A stretch of 64,000 bases of DNA, taken from the NCBI GenBank assembly GCA_024235955.1, contig JACKLJ010000001.1:62001-126000 (forward strand), read 5' to 3'. Every line of letters begins with the position of its first letter. Positions within the stretch are counted from its first letter, which is position 1. The position numbers were made by a program, and so were the translations under genes. This document shows, piece after piece, positions 34,051 to 46,387 of this stretch. Under the pieces are notes generated by a model, which ran no database searches, had not been told where the DNA came from, and saw nothing but the letters and a program-made list of their open reading frames with translations. The DNA is from Burkholderiaceae bacterium (GTDB lineage Bacteria > Pseudomonadota > Gammaproteobacteria > Burkholderiales > Burkholderiaceae_C).

Positions 34051-35000
34051 GGGGCTTGCGTTCCCAGGTTGCGGTGCGACCAGTTCATCCACTGGTAGCG
34101 CAGCTGCGCCCAGCGTGTGGGCTCGTTGGCCATGGGCAGCGGCTCGGGCGACTGGGTCCAGTCCACCATCGAGCCGGGGTAAAGCTGCACGCCCGGGCGG
34201 CCCAGCACCTCGGACAGCACGAACCAATCGGTGGCGGCCCAGTGGCCGGTGTTGCAGAACGCCACCGTGGGCTGGTGGCCCTGGGCCGGCACGGCATCGG
34301 CCTCGGTGGCCAGGGCAGCGCGGTCCATCAGTGCGGCGGCGCCGGGTTCGAAGAACAGGTCGCTGTCGAGGTTGGTGGCGCCGGGCAGCGTGCCCAGCGC
34401 GCGCGCCGCGCCATGCTTCATGCGGCCCTGGAAGAACGGCGCCGGGCGCGAATCGACCAGCACCGCGCCGTGGCCCAGATCGCCCCGCACCTGCTCGCGC
34501 GTGGCCGTCCAGCGGCCGTCCCAGCGCGGCTGCCAGGCGCTGCGCCCCGCTTGGCCCGGCTGGCTGGCCACCGGCAGGCCGGCGCGCTTCCACGCCGCCA
34601 GGCCGCCGTTGAGGATGGCCAGGTTTTGCGCGCCCAAGCTCTTGAGCGTCCAGTACACCCGCGCGGCGGAGCCGAAATCGGTGGAATCGGTGCCGGTGTA
34701 GACGATCACCGTGCGCAGGTCGGGCGTCAGGCCCAGCCCTTGCACCAGATCGGTCAGCTCGGCCAGCGGCGGTACCTCACCGGGATTGCTGTCGGGCCCG
34801 CGCCAGTCGCCGTAGGGGGCGGACACGGCGCCGGGTACGTGTTGCAGCGCGTAGGCCTGCTCTTCGCGCACGTCGACCACGCGGACCTCGCCGGTCTTGA
34901 GCAACGCCTGCAGCTCGGCCGGCGTGACCAGCGGCGACGCGGCCGCGCGCGCCAGCAGCGGCAGCACGGCCAGGCCAAGGAGGAGGAGAAACTTGCGCAT
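34047..35000 (-). CDS. Exported tandem-rhodanese sulfurtransferase
   Basis: A 317-residue protein with a signal peptide (MRKFLLLLGLAVLPLLARAAA). There are two rhodanese domains (about 25-145 and 165-290). The second has an active-site Cys in FCNTGHWAATDW; the first (VIVYTGTDSTDFGSAARVYW) lacks the Cys, as in two-domain thiosulfate or mercaptopyruvate sulfurtransferases. It acts in the periplasm, where it could prepare thiosulfate or persulfide for the transporter encoded next. Its stop overlaps the YeeE start, so the two are translationally coupled. Confidence 0.92.
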   Translation of the reverse strand: MRKFLLLLGLAVLPLLARAAASPLVTPAELQALLKTGEVRVVDVREEQAYALQHVPGAVSAPYGDWRGPDSNPGEVPPLAELTDLVQGLGLTPDLRTVIVYTGTDSTDFGSAARVYWTLKSLGAQNLAILNGGLAAWKRAGLPVASQPGQAGRSAWQPRWDGRWTATREQVRGDLGHGAVLVDSRPAPFFQGRMKHGAARALGTLPGATNLDSDLFFEPGAAALMDRAALATEADAVPAQGHQPTVAFCNTGHWAATDWFVLSEVLGRPGVQLYPGSMVDWTQSPEPLPMANEPTRWAQLRYQWMNWSHRNLGTQAP

Positions 35001-35334
35001 GAGGTGGACTGGAGCCGGCGCCGGAGGGATGGGGTGACAGCCGGCAAAGCCGGCAATTGTCGCGGCAGCCGGGCGGTCGGCCAACGATAAATTCGTCAGA
35101 TGCTTATGCAAGCATGGGTTGAAGCGGCTGGCCGGTGGGCCTTTGTCGCCTGAGGGCTGCGCGGTGGCGTGGTGGGCGCTAGGATGGCCGGCACCGTCTC
35201 CATCCCCCGTTGATCTGGCGCGCAAGCGGTTGAGCCGTTCGCCCTGGGCCTGTCGAAGGGCATCGACAGGCTCAGCCCGAACGGCTTTGAAACCGCATGA
35301 CGCCGGAGACACAGCGCCCTGCCATCACACTGCC
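35001..35334. other. Intergenic region between rhodanese and GST genes
   Basis: 334 bases between divergent genes. The only feature seen is the long inverted repeat at 35233-35286; no other gene or clear promoter. Confidence 0.5.
35233..35286. repeat. Long inverted repeat, GTTCG..CCTGTCGA type
   Basis: AGCCGTTCG ... CCTGTCGA pairs with TCGACAGG ... CGAACGGCT around a 6-base loop, with a short internal mismatch. This sequence type (reading as AEPVDALRQAQGERL when translated) is a dispersed intergenic hairpin in many proteobacteria. It may act as a terminator or be a REP-like element. Confidence 0.8.
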
Positions 35335-36048
35335 ATGATCGATCTCTACACCGCCGCCACGCCCAACGGCCACAAGGTTTCCATCGCGCTGGAAGAACTG
35401 GGCCTGCCTTACGAACTCAAGGTGCTGGACCTGGCGGCCGGCGATCAGAAGCGCCCGGATTACCTGGCCATCTGCCCCAACGGCCGCATCCCGGCCATCG
35501 TGGACCATGACGAAGGCGGCTTCCCGGTGTTTGAATCCGGCGCCATTCTGGTCTATCTGGCAGAAAAAACGGGCCAACTGATGCCAAAAGACGTGAAGGG
35601 CAGGTCTCTGGTGATGCAGTGGCTGATGTTCCAGATGGGCGGCATCGGCCCCATGATGGGCCAGGCCAACGTGTTCTACCGCTACTTCCCGCAGAAGATC
35701 CAGCCCGCCATCGACCGCTACCAGGCCGAAGGCCGGCGCCTGTTCGAGGTGCTGGACGGCCGCCTGAAAGATCATGAATGGCTGGCGGGCGACTATTCCA
35801 TCGCCGACATCGCCAACTGGGCCTGGGTGCGCACGCACCGCTGGTCGGGCATCTCCATCGACGGGCTGGAGCACCTGCGCCGCTGGCGCGACGCCATCCG
35901 CGCCCGCCCGGCGGTGCAGCGCGGGCTGGAGCGGCCGGCCGCCAGGGTCGACCTCACCCGCGACGGCGACGACGCGGCCGAGCGCTTCTCGCGCGAGGCG
36001 CGCAGCATGGTCACCGGCGCCCAGAATACAGATCAAAACCAGCCCTAG
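35335..36048 (+). CDS. Glutathione S-transferase, YfcG-like
   Basis: A 237-residue GST. The N-terminal thioredoxin-like domain has TPNGHKVSIALEELG (the glutathione/disulfide site, Asn-type as in YfcG) and GRIPAIVD; the C-terminal helical domain follows, with SIADIANWAW. The ATG at 35335 is the family start. The last residues TDQNQP and the stop come from a dispersed repeat copy at 36028-36092. It may act on disulfides or detoxification; the substrate is not inferable. The second GST lies 59 bases downstream. Confidence 0.92.
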   Translation: MIDLYTAATPNGHKVSIALEELGLPYELKVLDLAAGDQKRPDYLAICPNGRIPAIVDHDEGGFPVFESGAILVYLAEKTGQLMPKDVKGRSLVMQWLMFQMGGIGPMMGQANVFYRYFPQKIQPAIDRYQAEGRRLFEVLDGRLKDHEWLAGDYSIADIANWAWVRTHRWSGISIDGLEHLRRWRDAIRARPAVQRGLERPAARVDLTRDGDDAAERFSREARSMVTGAQNTDQNQP

Positions 36049-36092
36049 CCCAGAAGTGGCGGGCGCAGACAGCTCCTGAAAGAAGAGCAAAC
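36028..36092 (-). repeat. Family A dispersed repeat at the end of the first GST gene
   Basis: Minus copy (GATCAAAACCAGCCCTAGCC then GTGGCGGGCGCAGACAGCTC). It overlaps the last codons and the stop of the first GST gene. Confidence 0.85.
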
Positions 36093-36107
36093 CGGAGACG
36101 CGAAACC

Positions 36108-36731
36108 ATGAAGCTTTACATCGCCCCCCGTGCGCCCAACCCGCGCCGCGTGCAGATGTTCATGCACGAGAAAGGCATTCCGCCCATCGAACTGGTGGCC
36201 GTGGACATCAACGCCGGCGAGCACCGCCAGGCCGCCTACCGCGCCAAGAACCCGGCCTCCCGCGTGCCGGCGCTGGAGCTGGACGACGGCCGGGTCCTGA
36301 GCGAAACCCGCGCCATCTGCACGTATCTGGAAGGCATCTACCTCCAAAACAACCTGATGGGCGATGGCTTCGAGGAGCGCGCCTTCATCGAGATGCACGA
36401 CCGGCGCGTCGAGTGGTACCTGCTGCTGCCCATCGCCAACGCCATCCGCCACACGCACCCGGGCCTGGCGCCGCTGGAGCAGCCCCAGTTCGCCGACTTC
36501 GGCCGTTCGCAGGCCGAAAAAGTGCGCGACAGCGCCCGCTGGGTCGACGAGATGCTGGCCGCCCAGCCCTGGATCGCCGGCGAACGCTTCACCATCGCCG
36601 ACATCACCGCCTTCTGCGCCCTCGAATTCGCCCGCGGCCTGCTCAGGTTCAAGCCCGGCGAAGAGGGCTTTGCGGCCCTGCAGGCCTGGCGCGACAAGGT
36701 GGCGGCCAGGCCGAGCGCGGGGGCGTGGTAA
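36108..36731 (+). CDS. Glutathione S-transferase
   Basis: A 207-residue GST paralogue of a different subgroup. It opens MKLYIAPRAPNPRRVQMFMHE, with NPASRVPALELDDGRVLSETRAIC in the glutathione-binding domain and GERFTIADITAFCALEF in the helical domain. The start is preceded by a GGAGAC ribosome site. It is the last gene before the lower-GC restriction/methylation pair. Confidence 0.92.
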   Translation: MKLYIAPRAPNPRRVQMFMHEKGIPPIELVAVDINAGEHRQAAYRAKNPASRVPALELDDGRVLSETRAICTYLEGIYLQNNLMGDGFEERAFIEMHDRRVEWYLLLPIANAIRHTHPGLAPLEQPQFADFGRSQAEKVRDSARWVDEMLAAQPWIAGERFTIADITAFCALEFARGLLRFKPGEEGFAALQAWRDKVAARPSAGAW

Positions 36732-36744
36732 CGGGGCTGCCCTC

Positions 36745-36750
36745 CATAAT
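36745..36750 (+). promoter_or_regulatory. Candidate -10 box for the restriction-methyltransferase gene
   Basis: CATAAT in the 43-base gap between the GST gene and the restriction-methyltransferase, 24 bases before its ATG. A separate promoter would fit a self-contained defence unit. No -35 is convincing. Confidence 0.3.
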
Positions 36751-36774
36751 GCGGGCTCCCCAAACAACCGTGAA

Positions 36775-39700
36775 ATGAGCCAGCTCCTCATCCATGATTA
36801 CCTCAGCCAGCTCGACCTGATCAAAAAGGTCAGCGGCAGCCAGCGCGAGACCATCGTCCGCGAAGCCTTCAAAGACCTGCTCAAGGCCTGGGGCCGCCAG
36901 CACGACCTAGTCTTTATCGCCGAATACCCGCTCAAGACCGCCACCAAGGCCAACATCAGCGTGGACGGTGCCCTGCTGCACGAACTGCGCATGCCCCTGG
37001 GCTACTGGGAAGCCAAGGACGCCGCCGACGACCTCGACGAAGAGATCGTCAAGAAGTTCAAGAAGGGCTATCCGCAGGACAACATCGTCTTCAGCGACGA
37101 CGCCACCGTCGTGCTCTGGCAGCACCGGCAGGAGGTGATGCGCTGCCTAGTGGATGACACCGCCGCACTCGAAAAGCTGCTCAAGCTCTTCTTCGGCTAC
37201 GAGCGGCCCGAGATCGCCGGCTTCCGCGCAGCCGTCGAACAGTTCAAGACCGACCTGCCGGCCGTGCTCGACGCACTGCGCCAGATGATCGACACAGCGC
37301 ACGAAAGCAACGCCAGCTTCCGCGCCGCGGAAGACAAATTCCTCGTGCACGCACAGGAGGCCATCAACCCCGCGCTGACCGATGCCGACGTGCGCGAGAT
37401 GCTGATCCAGCACATCCTGACCGAAGAAATCTTCGCCAAGGTCTTCGACGACAGCGACTTCCACCAGCACAACAACGTCGCCCGCGAGCTGTACGCGCTC
37501 GAAGCCGCCTTCTTCACCGGCGCGCTCAAAAAGCAGACCCTCAAAGGCCTGGAGGCCTACTACGCCGCCATCCGCGCCGCCGCCGCGCAGATCGGCAGCC
37601 ACGGCGAGAAGCAGACCTTCCTCAAGGTCATCTACGAAAACTTCTACAAGGTCTACAACACCAAGGCCGCCGACCGCCTGGGTGTCGTCTACACCCCCGG
37701 CGAAATCGTGCGCTTCATGATCGACGGCGCCGACTGGCTGTGCGAGCAGCACTTCGGCAAAAACCTGATCGACAAGGACGTGGACATCCTCGACCCGGCC
37801 ACCGGCACGGGCACCTACATCTGCGAGCTGCTGGAGCACTTCCGCGGCCAGCCCAAGAAGCTGGCGCACAAATACAAAAGCGAACTGCACGCCAACGAAG
37901 TCGCGATTCTCCCGTACTACGTGGCCAACCTCAACATCGAGGCCACCTACGCCGCCATCACCGGTGAGTACGCCGAATTCCCCAACCTCTGCTTCGTGGA
38001 CACGCTGGACAACGTGGGCCTGCACACCGCGCAGCGCGGCAGCGTACAAGACCTGTTCGGCAGCGTGAGCGAGGAAAACGTCGCCCGCATCAAACGCCAG
38101 AACGCGCGCCGCATCAGCGTCGTCATCGGCAACCCGCCCTACAACGCCAACCAGCAGAGCGAAAACGACAACAACAAGAACCGCGAATACCCGCAGATCG
38201 ACCAGCGCATCAAGCAGACCTACATCGCCCAGAGCACCGCGCAGAAAACCAAGCTCTACGACATGTACGCCCGCTTCTTCCGCTGGGCCAGTGACCGGCT
38301 GGATGCGAACGGCATCCTCGCCTTCGTCACCAACCGCAGCTTCATCGAAAGCCGCACCTTCGATGGGTTCCGCAAGACGGTGGCGGCCGAGTTCAGCGAC
38401 ATCTACCTGGTGGACCTGGGCGGCGACGTGCGCGCCAACCCCAGGCTCAGCGGCACCAAGCACAACGTCTTCGGCATCCAGACCGGTGTCGCCATCAGCT
38501 TCATGGTCAAGCGCCAGCAGGCGGCCAAGGACAAGCGGCCCGCCCGCGTGCACTACACACGCCGGCCCGAGATGGAAACCGCCGAGGAAAAGCTGGCCTT
38601 CCTGAGCAGTCAGCCGTTGCGGACGCTGGCGTTTGACGAGGTGTCACCCGATAAGGCGGGCAACTGGATCAACCTGACGTACAACGATTTCGAGACGCTG
38701 TTGCCGCTGGCGAGCAAGGAGACCAAGGCGGGGAAGACGGCGAGCAAGGAGCGGGCGATCTTCAAGCTGTTTACGAACGCGGTGAACACTGCTCGCGATG
38801 ACTGGGTATATGACTTTGAGCCAGCGAACCTTGAGCGAAAGCTCACTTTCCTGATCGATGCCTACAACGACGAACACAAGACGGCAAAGCTGAACGGAAA
38901 AGCTGATCCCAAATCGGTCAGCAAAGCCATCAAATGGAGCGCGGGCCTGCTCGCCAATGTCGCGCGAACAGCAGCAGAGCCGTTTGACGCGCGATCTGTC
39001 GTGGAGGCGGCCTACCGACCGTTCTTTTCGCAGGTGTACTACGCCAATCCTGTTTTCTCCGATCGTCTGACTGGCAACCACGTTGAGTGTTTTGGTGCGG
39101 ATTTCCAGCGCAAAGTACCGTGTTTCGCTTTGACCGCACCGGGGGCATCGAAGACGTTCAGCTCATTGGCAACTAAAGGGCTGGCGGATTGGCACTTTCT
39201 TGGTGATACCCAGCTGTATCCGCTGACGCGAACAGTTGACGGAATAGACGCCGACAACATCACCGACTGGGCGCTCAAACAGTTCGCCGCCCACTACGCG
39301 GCCGAAATCGGCAAAGGCAAGGGCGCGCGCAAGATCACCAAACAGGCCATCTTCCATTACTGCTACGCCGTTCTGCACGACCCGGTGTACCGCGACAAGT
39401 ACGCCCAGAACCTCAAGCGCGAGTTCCCGCGCATCCCCTTCTACGCCGGCTTCTGGCGTTGGGCCGAGTGGGGCGAGGCGCTCATGGCGCTGCACATCGG
39501 CTACGAACAGGTGGAACCGTTCGGTCTGAGCCGCCACGACGAACCCGACACCAAAGCCCGCGCGGCGGGGCAAGACCCCAAGGCCCTGCTCAAGTCCGAT
39601 CCAGCGGCTGGCAGCATCACCCTGGACAGCGAAACCACCCTGCGCGGCGTGCCACCCGAAGCCTGGGCTTACAAACTGGGCAACCGCTGCGCCATCGACT

Positions 39701-39876
39701 GGGTGCTGGACCAGCACAAGGAAAAGAAACCCAAGGACCCGACCATCCGCGAGAAATTCGACACCTACCGCTTTGCCGACCACAAGGAAAAGGTCATCGA
39801 CCTGCTGCAACGCGTGACCACGGTGAGCGTGCAGACGGTGCAGATCACCGAGGCGATGAAGAGGGTGGCGCGGTGA
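36775..39876 (+). CDS. Single-chain type II (IIG/ISP-like) restriction-methyltransferase
   Basis: A 1033-residue DNA restriction and modification enzyme. The N-terminus shows a nuclease-like PD-(D/E)xK pattern, Asp64 and GYWEAKD with Glu79/Lys81. The N6-adenine methyltransferase core follows: motif I DPATGTGTYI (about 340-349) and motif IV NPPYNANQ (about 453). The C-terminal third, which reads as the type ISP C-terminal domain, is the likely target-recognition part. No helicase motifs are seen, so it is smaller than true type ISP enzymes. From about 38600 to 39280 the base and codon use are visibly less GC-rich. The next gene overlaps its stop by one base. Confidence 0.85.
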   Translation: MSQLLIHDYLSQLDLIKKVSGSQRETIVREAFKDLLKAWGRQHDLVFIAEYPLKTATKANISVDGALLHELRMPLGYWEAKDAADDLDEEIVKKFKKGYPQDNIVFSDDATVVLWQHRQEVMRCLVDDTAALEKLLKLFFGYERPEIAGFRAAVEQFKTDLPAVLDALRQMIDTAHESNASFRAAEDKFLVHAQEAINPALTDADVREMLIQHILTEEIFAKVFDDSDFHQHNNVARELYALEAAFFTGALKKQTLKGLEAYYAAIRAAAAQIGSHGEKQTFLKVIYENFYKVYNTKAADRLGVVYTPGEIVRFMIDGADWLCEQHFGKNLIDKDVDILDPATGTGTYICELLEHFRGQPKKLAHKYKSELHANEVAILPYYVANLNIEATYAAITGEYAEFPNLCFVDTLDNVGLHTAQRGSVQDLFGSVSEENVARIKRQNARRISVVIGNPPYNANQQSENDNNKNREYPQIDQRIKQTYIAQSTAQKTKLYDMYARFFRWASDRLDANGILAFVTNRSFIESRTFDGFRKTVAAEFSDIYLVDLGGDVRANPRLSGTKHNVFGIQTGVAISFMVKRQQAAKDKRPARVHYTRRPEMETAEEKLAFLSSQPLRTLAFDEVSPDKAGNWINLTYNDFETLLPLASKETKAGKTASKERAIFKLFTNAVNTARDDWVYDFEPANLERKLTFLIDAYNDEHKTAKLNGKADPKSVSKAIKWSAGLLANVARTAAEPFDARSVVEAAYRPFFSQVYYANPVFSDRLTGNHVECFGADFQRKVPCFALTAPGASKTFSSLATKGLADWHFLGDTQLYPLTRTVDGIDADNITDWALKQFAAHYAAEIGKGKGARKITKQAIFHYCYAVLHDPVYRDKYAQNLKREFPRIPFYAGFWRWAEWGEALMALHIGYEQVEPFGLSRHDEPDTKARAAGQDPKALLKSDPAAGSITLDSETTLRGVPPEAWAYKLGNRCAIDWVLDQHKEKKPKDPTIREKFDTYRFADHKEKVIDLLQRVTTVSVQTVQITEAMKRVAR

Positions 39877-41576
39877 TGATGACGTTGACGGAGGCCGCAG
39901 ACCGGCTGGACGAGTTCAGGGCCATGCCAGCAGAGACCGAATGGCTGGACTTCAAGGAAGCCAAACACAACTTTGATATCGAGGAACTGGGCAAGTACGT
40001 GTCCGCGCTGGCCAATGAAGCCAATCTGCACGAACGGGACAGTGCGTGGTTGGTGCTGGGGGTGAAAGACAAACGCGATGCCGCAACAGGTCTGCGGCCC
40101 ATCGTGGGCAGTACGTTCAAGAACGGCGCTGCCGCGATGAATGAACTCAAGCACCTGGTGGCCCAGGGCACATCGCCGTCACATGGCTTTGTCCAGGTCT
40201 TCGAGGTGCCACACGCTGACTGTGGGGCGGGTGCTCGCGTTCTGATGTTCCAGATTCCGCCAGCGCCACGTGGCCAGCCGGTTGCTTGGAAAGGTCATTT
40301 CTACGGCCGATCCGGTGAGTCGTTGGGCGCGCTGGGTTCCAAGTTTGAGGCCATTCGGATGCAGTCGGCGGCGCTGGACTGGACGGCTCATTGCGTATCG
40401 GACGACCTGGGGCTGCTGTCGCCTGATGCTTTGGAGCGTGGCAAAGCCCTGTATGCGAAGAAGCACCCACGACGACTTGACGAATTGCAGCAGTGGTCGG
40501 CGGATCGATTTCTGGAGGAGCTTCGGCTGTCACGCCATGGCGTGCTGACACGGGCGGCCTTGCTGTTGTTCGGTCGTCAGGACGCAGCGTCCTCCTTGGG
40601 CGATGTGTCCCCGCGTCTGACATGGCAGTTGTTGACTGACCAGGATGAGCCACTGGATTACCAGCATTTCTCACTGCCGTTCGTGGTGGCGGTGGACGAT
40701 CTCGTGTCCAAAATTCGTATCCACACGGTTCGGATACTTCCGCCCGGGCAGCTGGCGCCGCTGGAGGTGCCGAACTATGACGACTGGGTGATCCGCGAGG
40801 CGTTGTTGAACTGTGTGGCTCACCAGGACTACGCGCTCGGTGGGCGCGTTCAAGTCAAGGAATCGACCTCATTACTTCTGTTTTCAAACGCGGGCGGGTT
40901 CATTCCAGGCTCCATTGAGAAAGTTCTGGATGCGTCGCACGCCACGCACCTGTATCGCAACCCCTGCCTGGCAGACGCCATGGTGGAGCTGGGGCTGATT
41001 GACACCATCGGCAGCGGGATCAAACGGATGTATCGGACACAACGAGATCGCCATTTCCCGTTGCCTGACTTTGAAATCGGACAGACGCCTCCTGTCGTGA
41101 CTGTGCGTATCTACGGCCGGGAAATCGACCCCGCGTTTACGCGTGCCTTGTTGCAGGCCTCCGACCTGTCTTTGGCGGAAGTGATCGCGCTGGATCATGT
41201 TCAGAAGCGACGACCGGTGGAGGCGGCCATGGTGCGCAGCTTGCGGGCGCATGGGCTGGTTGAAGGGCGGGGGCAGCGTCTTTCCATTTCTGGTTCTGTG
41301 GCACGAATGACGGGTCAGGAAGTTCGGTACACGCTGGACCGCGGACTGGATGCCCAGCATTACAAAGGCTTGGTTCTGGGCTTGTTGAGGCTGGGGCCGC
41401 AGCGGCGGCGGCAGATCAATGAACTGCTGCGAGACAAGTTGCCGGACTCGGTGCCCGCTGACAAGCGCGTAACCTACATCAAGAACTTGTTGCAGGAGAT
41501 GGCGTACCGGGATCAGACCATTGAGACCGATGGCGGACAGACTCAGGCAGCGCGGTGGCGGATCAAGGAACGATAG
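39876..41576 (+). CDS. Schlafen AlbA_2/RecG-like regulator-type protein
   Basis: A 566-residue protein. The N-terminal AlbA_2 (Schlafen) domain covers about 10-140 (TEWLDFKEAKHN, AWLVLGVKD). The middle carries a RecG-like ATP-binding fold with the N-box EALLNCVAHQDYALGG (about 305) and SNAGGFIPG. The C-terminal region looks like winged helices (YTLDRGLDAQHYKGLVLGLL). Relatives are usually annotated as putative regulators or RNA-binding proteins and often sit in type I restriction loci. Its ATG overlaps the methyltransferase stop (TGATG), so the two are translated together. Its codon use is less GC-biased than that of the flanking genes. Confidence 0.85.
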   Translation: MMTLTEAADRLDEFRAMPAETEWLDFKEAKHNFDIEELGKYVSALANEANLHERDSAWLVLGVKDKRDAATGLRPIVGSTFKNGAAAMNELKHLVAQGTSPSHGFVQVFEVPHADCGAGARVLMFQIPPAPRGQPVAWKGHFYGRSGESLGALGSKFEAIRMQSAALDWTAHCVSDDLGLLSPDALERGKALYAKKHPRRLDELQQWSADRFLEELRLSRHGVLTRAALLLFGRQDAASSLGDVSPRLTWQLLTDQDEPLDYQHFSLPFVVAVDDLVSKIRIHTVRILPPGQLAPLEVPNYDDWVIREALLNCVAHQDYALGGRVQVKESTSLLLFSNAGGFIPGSIEKVLDASHATHLYRNPCLADAMVELGLIDTIGSGIKRMYRTQRDRHFPLPDFEIGQTPPVVTVRIYGREIDPAFTRALLQASDLSLAEVIALDHVQKRRPVEAAMVRSLRAHGLVEGRGQRLSISGSVARMTGQEVRYTLDRGLDAQHYKGLVLGLLRLGPQRRRQINELLRDKLPDSVPADKRVTYIKNLLQEMAYRDQTIETDGGQTQAARWRIKER

Positions 41577-41721
41577 CCAATTGGCAGACAACTTTCGCGC
41601 TGAAATTTAGTCAATTCGTCCGTAAGTTGTTGTTTTTAAAGAAACTGGTTGGATTGGCAACTTCGCTTTTCAGCCAATTGTTTCGCCAATAGGTTCATGC
41701 GCTGGGGGCTTCGGGCCTTAT
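41577..41721. other. AT-rich right edge of the restriction/AlbA_2 unit
   Basis: 145 bases, much more AT-rich than the flanks, between convergent genes. CCAATTGG (41578-41585) and CCAATTG near 41676 repeat, but I see no clear attachment site or terminator. Confidence 0.4.
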
Positions 41722-44826
<3,105 letters not shown>

Positions 44827-44894
44827 TATCGGCCGCCTTGGCTGGGAGCGCAGAGGGTGGCGTTCCGGAGGGCGGCGAAGCGGTCGAGAACCTA

Positions 44895-44904
44895 GGTAAT
44901 TACC
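44895..44904. promoter_or_regulatory. GGTAATTACC palindrome upstream of dctA
   Basis: A perfect 10-base palindrome, followed by CGTACATAC, in the divergent uvrA/dctA gap, about 115 bases before the dctA start. It stands out as AT-rich within high-GC DNA and is a plausible operator, perhaps for a response regulator controlling C4-dicarboxylate use. The identity of the regulator is a guess. Confidence 0.4.
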
Positions 44905-45018
44905 CGTACATACAAACCCTAGAGCGCACGGCTACATTCGCGCACCTTGCCCGTGGTGCCTGCGCGCGCGCCAGGGGCATGTCCCACCCCGACCGCGCGC
45001 GGTTGCTTCCATCTCTTC

Positions 45019-46359
45019 ATGATCACCATCGAAAACATCGAGGCGCACACGCACGCGCTGCGTCCCACGCCCTGGTACAGGATCCTCTACGTCCAGGTCA
45101 TCGTCGCCATCGTGCTGGGCATCCTGCTCGGCCAGTTCTGGCCCGGCATCGGCGAGCAGATGAAGCCGCTGGGCGATGCCTTCATCAAGCTGGTGAAGAT
45201 GATCATCGCGCCGGTGATCTTTCTCACCGTGGTCACCGGCATCGCCGGCATGACCAACATGAAGTCGGTGGGGCGCGTGGCCGGCAAGGCCATGATCTAT
45301 TTCCTGACCTTCTCCACGCTGGCGCTGCTGGTCGGCATGGTGGTGGCCAACACCATCCAGCCCGGCACCGGCCTGCACATCGACCCGCACTCGCTCGACG
45401 CCACCAAGGTCAGCACCTACGTGACCAAGGCGCACGATTCCACCGTCACCGGCTTCCTGCTCAACATCATCCCGGACACGCTGGTCAGCCCGCTGGTGGG
45501 CAACGACATCCTGCAGGTGCTGTTCGTGGCCATCCTGTTCGGCATCGCGCTGGCGATGGTGGGCGACATGGGCCGGCCGGTGTTCGACTTCCTGGAAGCG
45601 CTGTCGGTGCCGGTGTTCAAGCTGGTCGGCCTGCTGATGAAGTTCGCCCCCATCGGCGCCTTTGGCGCCATGGCCTTCACCATCGGCAAGTACGGCATCA
45701 AGTCGGTCGGCAACCTGGCCCTGCTGGTGGGCACCTTCTACCTTACCTCGCTGCTGTTCGTGCTGGTCGTGCTGGGGCTGGTGGCGTACTTCAACGGCTT
45801 CTCCATCATCAAGTTGATCCGCTACATCAAGGACGAGCTGCTGCTGGTGCTGGGCACCAGCTCGTCGGAATCGGCGCTGCCCAACCTGATGCACAAGATG
45901 GAGGCGGCCGGCTGCGCCAAGCCGGTGGTGGGCCTGGTGATCCCCATGGGCTACTCCTTCAACCTGGACGGCACCAACATCTACATGACGCTGGCGGCGC
46001 TGTTCATCGCCCAGGCGCTGGACATCAACCTGTCCATGCAGCAGCAGATCCTGCTGCTGCTGGTGGCGATGCTCAGCTCCAAGGGTGCCGCGGGCGTCAC
46101 CGGCGCCGGCTTCATCACCCTGGCGGCCACACTGGCCGTGGTGCCCGACGTGCCGGTGGCCGGCATGACGCTGATCCTGGGCGTGGACCGCTTCATGTCC
46201 GAATGCCGTGCGCTGACCAACTTCGTCGGCAACGCCGTGGCCACCGTGGTGGTGTCGCGCTGGGACGGCCAGCTCGACCGCGAGCGGCTTCTCACCGTGC
46301 TGGGCAACCCGACGCTGGTGCATGAACCCGCGCTGATCGGGCCGCATCCGGACGATTGA
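45019..46359 (+). CDS. dctA: C4-dicarboxylate/H+ (Na+) symporter
   Basis: Imports succinate, fumarate and malate. 446 residues with eight or nine membrane segments of the DAACS fold: KLVKMIIAPVIFLTVVTGIAGM, LGTSSSESALPNLMHKME (the Ser-rich hairpin), IPMGYSFNLDGTNIYMTLAAL, SSKGAAGVTGAGFITLAATL and GVDRFMSECRALTNFVGNAVATVV. These match DctA rather than glutamate carriers. The ATG at 45019 is used; longer in-frame starts lie in promoter DNA with the palindrome. It is a single gene, followed by a repeat. Confidence 0.96.
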   Translation: MITIENIEAHTHALRPTPWYRILYVQVIVAIVLGILLGQFWPGIGEQMKPLGDAFIKLVKMIIAPVIFLTVVTGIAGMTNMKSVGRVAGKAMIYFLTFSTLALLVGMVVANTIQPGTGLHIDPHSLDATKVSTYVTKAHDSTVTGFLLNIIPDTLVSPLVGNDILQVLFVAILFGIALAMVGDMGRPVFDFLEALSVPVFKLVGLLMKFAPIGAFGAMAFTIGKYGIKSVGNLALLVGTFYLTSLLFVLVVLGLVAYFNGFSIIKLIRYIKDELLLVLGTSSSESALPNLMHKMEAAGCAKPVVGLVIPMGYSFNLDGTNIYMTLAALFIAQALDINLSMQQQILLLLVAMLSSKGAAGVTGAGFITLAATLAVVPDVPVAGMTLILGVDRFMSECRALTNFVGNAVATVVVSRWDGQLDRERLLTVLGNPTLVHEPALIGPHPDD

Positions 46360-46387
46360 GCGCGCGGGCTCGGCGGACGCCTGCAGG

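Noticed and set aside
36364..36774. N-terminal extension of the restriction-methyltransferase into the GST gene
   Set aside because: It overlaps the GST gene in another frame and lacks sense. The enzyme starts at MSQLLIHDYLS.
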